A stretch of 42,382 nucleotides of DNA from Nemertoderma westbladi (Eukaryota > Xenacoelomorpha > Nemertodermatida > Nemertodermatidae). The number at the start of each line of letters is the position of its first letter. Position 1 is the first letter of the stretch. Below the pieces are notes generated by a model, which saw only the letters and a list, made by a program, of their open reading frames with translations, was not told where the DNA came from and searched no databases. The stretch spans positions 1 to 42,382 of the forward strand of contig JAUCBJ010005406.1 in assembly GCA_032718475.1 (NCBI GenBank), in the 5' to 3' direction. Shown piece by piece: positions 1 through 12,614 of the stretch. The translations under genes and the position numbers were made by a program.

Positions 1-3193
<3,193 letters not shown>

Positions 3194-3315
3194 TAGTTAT
3201 CACTTATGACTTGGAAGTTAATAATTATTAGTTATTATTTTATATATAATGCAGATTTTTATTTCAATGAACAATGAACAATATCTCCAATGAACAGTTA
3301 ATTGTTATACTATGT

Positions 3316-3395
3316 CGTTTATTGTTTTGGTTAGAATTAAGCCCGGAATCAGCATTTATATATCATTAATTATCAATTAAGGGAAATATAAACCG
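3316..3395 (+). repeat. Dispersed ~115-bp repeat, copy b (rearranged)
   Basis: The left half matches the other copies through TTTATTGTTTTGGTTA. The second half instead carries AATTATCAATTAAGGGAAA, the reverse complement of the TTTCCCTTAATTGATAATT block of copy c. The internal part is therefore inverted or the copy is a chimera. It lies inside the PKC intron. Confidence 0.55.
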
Positions 3396-4767
3396 GTTAC
3401 AGAGGGATGTTGTTCTAAACAAAACAATAGAGTCAATGGCGCAGGTTATAGTTTGATTTTTGATCAGGATAAATTGCTAAATTTGATGTTTCATGATCAA
3501 TAAATTCATAATAATTCAATAATTTCTTCGATTCAGCCAAAAAAATGTATTTGTATCATTAGAAAAACGGAAAAAGGCCCTTGAGGTTTCTCGATCAAAC
3601 GTTACAAATATTTATTTATCCCAATATCTCGCTGAATCAAACTTATTTCTCATAAGTTAATTACCGGTTCATGGGATATCAAACTCAGTTTTTAAAAATA
3701 AATATTAATTAATTTATACAGTCCATCCCGTCCAAACAGGGTCGAATAAAGTAAAAATAAAAGGCATCGATACTAAACCAATCCGCATTGCGAATCGGGA
3801 AGCCTGTAAGGATACCATTCGCACTGTCCGAGCTCGTTCCACCTAGTAGTATCAATATTTGATTAAATCGATCAATTCATTAAATAATGGAAATGAATAT
3901 GCAATAATTTACGTCTTATATAGGCGATGATCGGAAAATAGGATAAGTGGCAGATTACATAACTCATTACTCACTTGCTCCTGCTCCATGTCCCAAGGCT
4001 CCTAATTTATTTTGCTTGTAAAAAATTGACATTCGATAGGTTGGTTGGCTCGGTGTGCGTAGTCAGGTTTCGTTTAGCCCTGGCGTGACTTGACGGATAA
4101 TATGGGGGGGGGGGGGGGGGGGGGGGGTTATGTCAACGAAGTGTGGTTTATGTCCAGTGGGGGAGGGATGGGGGGGGGGGGGGTTCGTTATCCTTCACCC
4201 ACCTAAACGGCTAAGCTAACTGTACCTAATTAGTTTCAACTTTATTGGAACCGTCTATTTGTCTATTTCTACAAATCGCCTGTGTCAAGGTTAACAAGAT
4301 TCTCTGGATCTGGGTAGGATATCTCTAACGCAAAATATAAAACTAATCAATTCCTTGTGTGCCTAGGAGCAGGATTAATATGTTTTGTCGACCCAGACAT
4401 GTTGTTGTGAAGCTAAAGCTCTAGATTAACTATCTAGATTACCAGATTGCTCAATCTCAGGGCGCAGTGTGAGTTCCCGTTTCATTTCTAGGCCTCCGGA
4501 GTGATCAATAAGATATTACTCGCTCATCCTTTGTAATCCGTTGTTAAATCAAAAAGTTTACGCTGCGTAATTCAGCCGTGACATTATGTCAGAATTATTC
4601 TTATTTAGTGATTAATCTCATATCGATGATTGGTCAAAAATACCAGTTCCTTTGTTGTTGATTATTACTAATAAATAGCCGATTAGTCTATTATATTCTT
4701 GGGGAAAAGGTGGGGGGGGGGGGGGGGTATTTCTTTTCCACCAAACTAAACTAATCATCCCATATCT

Positions 4768-4880
4768 ATTGACTTACGTTTATTGTTTTGGTTACAATAA
4801 CGTGCCACTATAACCTGCTCGTTTCCCTTAATTGATAATTTAACATTGATACGAGTTATTAATACGCCGAGATGGGATTT
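4768..4880 (+). repeat. Dispersed ~115-bp repeat, copy c
   Basis: It shares with copy d the run TTTATTGTTTTGGTTA, then AACGTGCCACT, TAACCT, TTTCCC, AATTGATAATTTAACATTGA and a GAGTTATTAATACGCC-like tail. It lies in the PKC intron in the same orientation as copies a and d. Confidence 0.75.
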
Positions 4881-5226
4881 GCGTCAATAAGTTAATAAGT
4901 TGTCAATAAGTTAAATAAAAACTTTAAATCTCAAGGAAGGTCCGTCAAAGACACAATCAAATACCGGTACTTTGTATATTTATTTAATTATAATATTCAA
5001 CATTTCTTGCTTCTATTAGATAACGCATTTGGTTCACTAAGTAACTTTCCTATTAAATCGTATTTATTTGTGCGGGAAGCCATATTATTCCAACTCGAGA
5101 ATTTAATTTCCTCTGAAACACATTGATTAGCTTGCTAAGTATACAGGGAGCAATATAGATAACTCGATAATTCAGTTATACGTCACAGTAGAAGGTCGTT
5201 AACCTAATATTATTTACGCGTTTCAG

Positions 5227-5702
5227 AGAATAAATTATACGGTAAATCCGTCGATTGGTGGGCCTTTGGGGTGCTTCTCTTCGAGATGTTGGCCGGACAA
5301 CCGCCGTTTGATGGCGAAGATGAAGACGAATTGTTCCAGAACATAGTTGAATCCAACGTCTCCTACCCCAAGTCCATGTCTAAAGAAGCTACGAGTTTGT
5401 GTAAGGGCTTCATGACGCGGAGCCCAGATAAGCGGCTGGGTTCGGGGTTCTCAGGGGAACGCGATATAAAGGAACACATGTTCTACCGTAGAATCGATTG
5501 GGAAAAATTAGAGAACAGGGAAATACAACCCCCGTTTAAACCCAAAATAAAGAATAAACGAGATACAAGTAATTTTGATAAAGAGTTTACTAAGGAAAGC
5601 ACCGATCTGACTCCGACAGATAAACTCTTCATTATGAATCTCGATCAAGCGGACTTCGAAGGGTTTTCTTATACAAATCCTGAGTTTATTATTAATGTCT
5701 AA
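5227..5702 (+). CDS. PRKCB-like: Classical protein kinase C, kinase C-lobe and V5 tail (terminal exon)
   Basis: This is the last coding exon, joined to the exon at 2183-3191. It begins in the middle of a codon after the acceptor at 5226 and continues the kinase C-lobe ([20 protein letters not shown], then [12 protein letters not shown]). The C-terminal V5 region has the turn motif TPTDK and the hydrophobic motif FEGFSY, sites where PKC is phosphorylated during maturation. The protein ends TNPEFIINV with TAA at 5700-5702, and that ending resembles the beta-II type of PKC, hence the PRKCB-like label. An AATAAA at 5759-5764, 57 bases after the stop, is a plausible poly(A) signal. Frame and motifs are intact, so the gene looks functional. 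Confidence 0.95.
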
Positions 5703-7897
5703 ATCATTTAGGTGTAATCTATTGTATTTTTTTTATTTTGCTTTATCTTTGGAATTTTAATAAATAAACTAATTAATCATTTTTTAATTAATGATTAATT
5801 AATTAACTCTTTAATCATTAAATTTCATGTTTATTAATTAATTTTTAATTAGTTAAATTATATAATTCTAGATAACTTATTTATTAATTCGATGATGGAT
5901 TAGTTATTATCCTTTCAATTTAGGATTAATTAATTAATCCTTAATATTGAATTGATTATTTATTGAATATATATTTAACTTTATTTATTAATAAATATTT
6001 CATTAATTTATTAATAAATATTTAATTAATTTATCATCTCATTAATCAATAACGTTTTTTAAATATTTAACTAATTAATCTTTAATTAAATAATGATTAT
6101 TGCCATATATATATAGCGCACATTTTTATAAATTTTTCTCCCAAAATATCGTCCCTTTGTGATGGAAACCGAACCGGTCGAGGGAACAACTTGTTTATTC
6201 TAAATCTAATTGAAGCCAAATATTATGGATTTAAATTAAATTGTTTCGCAGCTGGACTCGAAATCAATACTGGCATATGACATGTTTTGGCTGTTTTGAG
6301 TGGCATCGACAATAAATATGAATGTAAATACATCTGCGACTAACTGTATTCCAATCAGCCACGCCCTAATATCAGCTTTATCTTAATATAGTCATTAGCA
6401 TTGCAAAATTTGGTAGAACAATTTACATTTTTAATTTCTTTTCAACATAATTTACTTTCAATTTACTTTTCCAAAAATACTCCATTTTGTGTTTAAAGTT
6501 ATCTTTTCCTTCAGTTCTTGTGCGTTTATTTCTTGTGGATTTGGAGTTTTTTTTTTTTTTTTGAACTCCGATAAGTTTTCCTGCCCTTCCCAACACCAAT
6601 ATGGATTTCATTTTTTACGGTTAACATTATTTTCACTTTATTTCTATTCACAAATGCGTACTTATCTTGCTTGTAATTTATTTTACACCCATTAGCTGAG
6701 CGTTCTTGCAGGCGTTCTAGAACAACTTAGTAATTCTAGAATACTTTGCCTTCAACTAAACTAGAGTAAACAAAAGCCAGGTATATAGCATACAGTACGT
6801 GGACTATTAATTGTTAGCAGCAATACATTCCGAAACACAGCGTTTTTTTTTATAAAACAGCGCATGAAATATAGTTAATGCAAATTAGGTGTACTTCATC
6901 ACTGCATGAGTGCATGAATATAACATGTAGACTGTTATTTTCACTAAAAATATCCGAGCATAATGCAAGTCAAATAGCTATTATATACAACTTAACATCT
7001 GTGTAACAACAAAGCAAAATGACACGTTTAAATATATTTGGTTTGGGGTCCAATGTAAGTAAAAGAACCCTCTTTATTAATAATAATTCGGCCAATATCG
7101 CATGATAATTACGCTGTATGTGTTCGTAAAGTCTAAAGAGATACTTTATTTTACAGTAATTTATGATAAATTCTGGTAGTCTGGTGTCCATTAATTAGGA
7201 ATAAGTTTTGTCTTTTCGTTTATTAGTTTCAATTTTGCTTATTATAAGAAAGAATTGTTGTGTTCTAATTTCCATTCGTATTTCTCAAGGCGATGCAGAT
7301 TCAATGTAATATGAACGCTATTTTTGTTTATTTACTTACTTTATACTAGAATTGCCTCTTATATTTACTTCCCCAGAGATGGCGTTAGACCTGCAGCTCG
7401 ATAGGTCTTCAGTTCGAATCCGACTGCCTTCCAAATGTTTTTTTTACATCTACAGCTGCAGCCTCTTATGTTACCTTGACTTGCAATCAATCAAGCATAC
7501 AATATTGTCTATGAATATATTTTATCGGCCGCATATTCGCCATCTCTTCGCCATTATCTCGAATATTGGATCTATGCCAAATTATATTTCATAGCGTTTT
7601 TGAGTAAATTTTCCTCAATTTCTCTTATTGTTTCCGGCTAATCGATTGGTAATGTCGATTGTGGTCATCCATGAAAATTATTTACATATTATTTTTTTTG
7701 ATGTCGCTTTCACTCTACAAAGTCAAAATATACAAATAGATTTAAATAAATAATATCATCGTAATAATAATAATTTTATATATTATTATAATAATATGTT
7801 TTATTATAAGTAGCGAAGCGCGCTTCTCCTATCCCAAGTTTTGCTCCCAGAAATTCAACTGGTCCTCATTTTATCGACACCATGGGATGAAAGGGTT
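5703..7897. other. AT-rich intergenic DNA after PKC
   Basis: 5703-6120 is extremely AT-rich, with many TTAATTAA-like words. Beyond it there is only low-complexity DNA, including an 18-base T run near 6548. A short tRNA-like stretch around 7375-7435 has a B-box-like AGTTCGAATCC followed by T8, but I could not fold a tRNA from it. No gene is supported. Confidence 0.6.
5759..5764 (+). terminator. Candidate poly(A) signal of PKC
   Basis: A canonical AATAAA lies 57 bases past the PKC stop codon. The surroundings are very AT-rich, so chance occurrence is possible and the true 3' end could lie further on. Confidence 0.45.
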
Positions 7898-7900
7898 CCA

Positions 7901-8180
7901 CCTTGGTGTAGTGGTTGCATTGAATTCACATCTCCTGTAGCCTGTAGGTCGTGGGTTCGATCCTCACATGGGCCAGGGCAGTTTTCGTTTCGGCACGAAT
8001 GCTTTAAAGGGACCAGCCAGGGCGCATCTCTGCCTTGCATCCTTAAGTGGTAGCTAAATGAGTACTAAAGTTTCCTCTGGGGAGTAAAGTTCTGGGGGGA
8101 CCGCACTGGAAATAAGTTGTCAGACTTTGTGCGTAATCCCTGGCCTAGCGGCCGAAGAAAATTTACTTTACTTTACTTTT
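7901..8180 (+). mobile_element. tRNA-derived SINE, copy 1
   Basis: The element begins with a pol III A box (TGGTGTAGTGG), followed about 50 bases later by a B box (GGTTCGATCC) in a well-paired T-arm (GTGGG / CTCAC around a 7-base loop). A tRNA-unrelated body follows, and the 3' tail is (TTTAC)n. A second copy of the same body lies at 16679-16911. Short ORFs crossing it are not coding. No clear target-site duplication was found. Confidence 0.88.
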
Positions 8181-8184
8181 AAAG

Positions 8185-8275
8185 GCTGAGTTGAATGGAC
8201 CCTGGCTGGGCTCGAACCTACATCCAATAGACTAAAGTCCCGGCGCTCAACCAACTGAGGTACCCCGCCGTTACC
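8185..8275 (-). mobile_element. Inverted tRNA-like SINE head or tRNA pseudogene
   Basis: Read on the - strand this has an A-box-like CCTCAGTTGG and a perfect B box GGTTCGAGCCC at tRNA-like spacing. It abuts the (TTTAC)n tail of the + strand SINE, so the two tRNA-like heads face each other. I could not draw a full cloverleaf with a believable anticodon stem, so a SINE head or tRNA relic is more likely than a working tRNA gene. Confidence 0.5.
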
Positions 8276-10210
8276 TACTATATTAGTAATATTGTATTAA
8301 TATATTTCTTATGTGTTTCAATGTATCATTTTTGTCTTTTGACTTTGCAGAGTGAACACAGCCTAAAAGCTCCGTAATAAGAAATGACTTTTATTAGTTT
8401 TTATAACACAAGGAAGTACATTTTACAAAGGGATACTTTCTCATATTGATTTGTGCCAAATGTAATATATATAGTGTATTTAAGTTCGTAAAACTGTGAT
8501 TTGTAAAGGCCTGCGACTGTTTCCCAAAATGTATAACGCAATTGGGCCAACCAAAAAGCACGCATTTTTTAGCCAAAAAAAAATAGTACAGCTACATTAG
8601 TTGTTCTTTCTGGCACCTTTGTTTTTTTTAAGGAATATATATAGTCTTATTTAATTTAAATTTTATTGCATTTTGAAAGAATATATTGACACATTAGTGC
8701 TAATTATTTATTCATTGACTTTGGGTAGCCATAATTAATTAGAACTATCTTATAAATTGTACTTAATGGTGGAAAATTGGTATTTAATAATGGTTTAAAT
8801 TCTACTAGGTGACATTTTAGTTAATTTATTATCACCAACATCTGTGTTTGTTTACGCCTTTTGTGCTTCGTTGCTGCATTTATGTTTCCATAGATACGCT
8901 GTATAATCATGTAATAATTGTGTTCTTTTGGTTTCATTATAATTAGCAATCTAATAATTAATCAGCATTATATTCAACAACAAAGCCTATTCAATGCTAC
9001 CCGTTATGCCTTATGTGGGCAAGGGGTGTGGGGGGGGGGGGGGGGGGGTGAGACCGGCAGTTCTCTAGTCTCCAGTCTCCATAGTCTCCCACTAGAGGGC
9101 GGCTCGGCAACGGTTAAAATCAAAATGGCAACGGTAGAAAGGGCAATGGTAAGCTTGCTTACTCCCCCCTACGCGAAGGCTATAAGTTTGTAACCGCTTG
9201 AATAATATTTGTATTCAAGTCACATGAAATTGGTTTTATCTAGTACGCTGCCTCATTCTACCCATTGTAATAATGTGATATCAAAAGCGGTGTGATAGAA
9301 CGCTTTCCTATCATGAGGTGCATTGTGGGGGCTTAAAGTGTTCGCAGTTAGGTACGCACAGGTAGTTTGGGGGGGGGGGTAAATTTACAAAATTTTTATC
9401 AGATTTAAGTCCCCAGGTGTTATTCCATTACGCACCGTACACATCTGATACTGCAAGTGATATTGAGTGCTCGGATTTAAGTATTATCTTACCTCGATCC
9501 GTCTTTAATGGGAAATACACATTACCATGTTGTAGTAGCATTTTGTTGGCGTGATAGTGTTTCTTATAACAGGTTGGTTTAGTAGCAGTTTAAATATGGA
9601 GGTAATAATAGGGCATACTGTTATAACGTGCCTAATGATAGCACCTTGCATTACTGTGTTCTAAAAACTTATCGTTTTCTTATTTGACAAATAATAATTT
9701 TATAAGATTTACATTGATGAGAAACATCTTATGTCATCAGATTTAATATTATCATTGGAATTAAAATTGAGTGTCAACGTGTACTTGGGGCGGCTATGTT
9801 TTGGATTCCCCATATCTGTAAAAGCCATGATTAAAAACCAGAACAAGGAACCCATAGCAAATGCGATGAGGGATTTCGGGTTTATCAGATGGGACGCTTG
9901 TGCCCTCGTCAAGGGTGGATTGGTAGTCAGTCAAACAATTGATTATCCGGCCGCCCAATAAATTGATTGCGAGCTCTTGCCTTACTACAGTACTGTTCTA
10001 CACGGGTGATTAATCTCGAGAGAACGCCTGAATTAACAACAGCACACACAAAACAATGAGAATCAATATTCCTGGAGAAAAATGTCCATGCTGTTGTGAG
10101 AGAGATGTTGCAAATTGTGATTAGTGATTCAAAGCAAACTGCGATGTTTTAATAGTTTATAGGTCTGATGTGATGCTGTACTGTTCAAATGTTCTAATAG
10201 AACGACACGC
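8276..10210. other. Non-coding intergenic DNA
   Basis: It contains a 19-base G run at 9030-9048 and an 11-base G run at 9369-9379. ORFs of 60-90 codons are present on both strands (for example 8918-9193 and 9731-9961), but they have no domain, no repeated family and no splice context that I can support. Confidence 0.5.
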
Positions 10211-10405
10211 CGTCTTAAGGGGATTTCGGTACATTGTTAAGAAAGATAGGTTCACTGCTAGGGAACTCCCCTTGTTTCTAAAATGGTATATATTCTCCCA
10301 AAGGAGAATATATACCAATTTAAAAACAAGGTGAGTCCCCAGCAGTGAACCTATCTTTCTTAACAATAATGCTGTACTGAAACCGGCTTTGCTGGAGTAT
10401 TTAAG
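10211..10405. mobile_element. Long foldback hairpin (MITE-like)
   Basis: Two arms of about 90-95 bases are reverse complements with few mismatches. The inner 14 bases (10285-10298 against 10303-10316) pair perfectly around a 4-base CAAA loop. Pairing extends outward through TTCACTGCT / AGCAGTGAA and CTTTCTTAACAAT, then through a gapped outer segment. No ORF of its own is seen. A palindromic MITE or a local inverted duplication would both fit. Confidence 0.75.
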
Positions 10406-11215
10406 GACAATTTTCACTTACAAAACTTTTACAATATAAAGGTTATATAAAAATTTCCGAAACTGATACTGGCCACTACACCATAGGCGGAGGCTCATTC
10501 TATTTATACTCATATTGCCTCATATTTTATATATTATATTATCATTTATATACAAATTGCTGCTAAAGATGCATTCAGACTGGAGCAGCAGGTGAGCAGA
10601 TTGCTTCCATCAGAATGTCGTTGCCGATGAAATTTGGAAATCGTCTGCCGCAATTAATCTCTCTCACCTTAAGTAAAAGGCAATCAAGTATAAAGTGGGG
10701 TATCTCCAGCTGGTCGCTTGTGTGGCTGGAAGGCTCTCTTTGAGAAACTTCTAGTGTTCTTCCTCATCACTTTGTTATATGCATTGTGTGTCTCCCACTG
10801 AGCTCAAATACATCCTCAGAGGCGATACAGGGACTACTACAGTACTACTACTATAATTGGCCTGCTGCATTGAAATTGCACATTGAGATGCTATGCCGGC
10901 ATAACAAAAACATTTTTGTCACCAACATGTATTCCACAATTGCCAAGTCCAATGCAGCGTGTATTACGAACGAATGCTATGCCGGCATATCAACAAAGTT
11001 GCACCGCCACAACTCCCTATCCTCATGCCTTTCGCGAGATTATCCACATTTTCAAGGCATGTGTCCTTTAGGAGGCGTCTTATTCTTATTTTCTTCATGG
11101 GATAGGGACACTGTGGCGTTATCTGGAGTAGAAACTGTTACAATATCAATTAAGACAGAGTAAACCCTCTTGTGTTGATGGCGGTGGCTACCTACTGAGG
11201 TAATTAGGATCCATT
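10406..11215. other. Non-coding stretch
   Basis: Nothing is assignable. A 16-base word, ATGCTATGCCGGCATA, occurs near 10889 and again near 10975. The 125-codon ORF starting at 10786 has no recognisable features. Confidence 0.45.
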
Positions 11216-11880
11216 TTTGAATTGAATTGAATTGATAATGTTTATTTATTAATTAAGCAATGATAAAATATATAAATTAAAATTAAGTAAAAAATAATAG
11301 TTACAAGAAATGTATTCTACAGAGTTAAACAGCGATAATGTGGCAAATGGTGGCCGGCTGTACATACGTACCATGACTCGCGCCTGTGGGGCGAGTCATG
11401 GTAGCGGGCGGTGCTGTTGTGGATGTCCATTAATGTGATGGAGCACTATTCGTTAGTTTGACCATATATGGGATTGTTGAGTTTCTATATCTTTCGGTTT
11501 TAGCTATAGGTAATGTAATATTATTGTCATTTCTGAGTTCCATTTGGATTCTACTTTCAGATCGCAATTGAGGTAGTAAATATCTATGGTGTAGATAAAT
11601 GGTTTTTGCACAATTTAAACAGAGTTTTTCGCGTCTTTCCTTCAATGTAGGCGACCCCCCGGAATGTAAAGCATGTTCATAACTATCGTAATAATTAACA
11701 CCTAAGATGATTCGCATTGTTCTGGGGCGTCTGAGAGTTGCTTGGTGATACTAGAATGCAAATCGGCGGCGCAATATTCTAGAACTGTCCGAATATGAGA
11801 GATGTATATGGATACCATGTCTTTCCGCGATGCTTTGAAATTTTTAAATATAATATATTTAAAAATCTTCAAGATCTTGG
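11216..11880 (-). mobile_element. Non-LTR retrotransposon, 5'-truncated 3' end
   Basis: On the - strand, fragments in two frames (about 11887-11702 and 11717-11430) match the C-terminal end of LINE reverse-transcriptase ORFs: SRKDMVSIYISHIRTVLEYC, then MRIILG, then TLKERREKLCLNCAK and a TERYRNSTIPYMVKL-type end. The join near 11702-11720 needs a frame change, so the copy is dead. The 3' untranslated part carries a 13-bp perfect hairpin (11369-11403) and ends in tandem ATTCA units near 11218-11235. Microsatellite ends of this kind are known in CR1/L2-type elements; the exact clade is not resolved. Confidence 0.75.
11369..11403 (-). ncRNA. Hairpin in LINE 3' untranslated region
   Basis: TACCATGACTCGC (11369-11381) and GCGAGTCATGGTA (11391-11403) are perfectly complementary around a 9-base loop. 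The hairpin sits between the ORF end and the microsatellite tail of the LINE. In CR1/L2-like and related elements a 3' hairpin is recognised by the reverse transcriptase; that role is inferred here. Confidence 0.5.
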
Positions 11881-12533
11881 GGTGCACTTCCTAACTCACA
11901 ATCCTGTGGTTGATAGCAGAAACCTGTATTAAATATGCTACCATCTGTACCTGGATCTAGTGATGCTCGTAAATCATGTTCTCCATCTTCGCCAATCTCA
12001 CCTACAGCACGCACAACCCCAAGGTCTAAATATTGTAATCCACCCCATTGATCTATATCTTGAAAACCTCCCAATAAATCATCGTCCCGAAATCGACAGA
12101 ATTGCAAATCCACGTCGTGGAATGCATCTGATATCCCAGCATCAACTTCAGTATCCTGCTGTACTTCAAACTGTATTTCCTGGGCTTCTCCCAAGATTAT
12201 ATCCTGAAGCCCACTCCACAAGTTGACATCATGTGGGCCAAGAACATTATCACTGTCGCTGGAGATATCTAGGACACATAACATAGGATCCAGATCTGTT
12301 GTGATCTCTTCATCCTGTGCAGCCACAGAAAGTCTTTCTGTGGCTGCATTGACGAAATTACCGTTTGGGGGTCTATATGCAGTGCTACAGTATGTATGAT
12401 CTGACAGAAGCGCTACAGAATCTTTAGAGCACCCAGCTTTACTTTTCTTCTTTTCGTGTTGTTTGGCGTTGTAGCAGTAGGAGTCCACTCTACATTTCCT
12501 CAGCCTCTTTGGGTAAGTCTTTCTTGACGACAT
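11859..12533 (-). CDS. Unrecognised acidic ORF
   Basis: The frame is open from 12614, but the first ATG is at 12531-12533, giving 224 codons ending at 11859. I do not recognise the protein. The N-terminal 40 residues are basic and cysteine-containing (MSSRKTYPKRLRKC...). The remainder is acidic with a loosely repeated pattern GLQDI / GFQDI / GLQYL in W/G/D-rich context. No membrane segment or known domain is visible. The C-terminal codons run into the LINE fragment, so the original 3' end may be lost. A TATA-like TTTAAATA lies about 92 bases upstream of the ATG. It could be a first exon, a transposon ORF or a chance frame. Confidence 0.35.
   Translation of the reverse strand: MSSRKTYPKRLRKCRVDSYCYNAKQHEKKKSKAGCSKDSVALLSDHTYCSTAYRPPNGNFVNAATERLSVAAQDEEITTDLDPMLCVLDISSDSDNVLGPHDVNLWSGLQDIILGEAQEIQFEVQQDTEVDAGISDAFHDVDLQFCRFRDDDLLGGFQDIDQWGGLQYLDLGVVRAVGEIGEDGEHDLRASLDPGTDGSIFNTGFCYQPQDCELGSAPQDLEDF
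12318..12348. repeat. 31-bp perfect palindrome inside the acidic ORF
   Basis: The 15-base arms beginning TGCAGCCACAG are perfectly complementary around a single central T at 12333. The palindrome lies within the putative coding region and could fold as a hairpin. Confidence 0.8.
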
Positions 12534-12614
12534 CGCGGATGTGAAATGAAAATGCCTAAATGCAGTATAGTAGTATCTGCAGTATGGCGATTCTGCATAC
12601 AGCACACCATGCAC

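Noticed and set aside
7375-7435. tRNA-like stretch with AGTTCGAATCC and a T8 run
   Set aside because: There is no convincing A box or cloverleaf; kept only as a note, possibly a SINE relic.
9731-9961. 76-codon ORF
   Set aside because: No domain, no splice signals and no family resemblance; the length is expected by chance.
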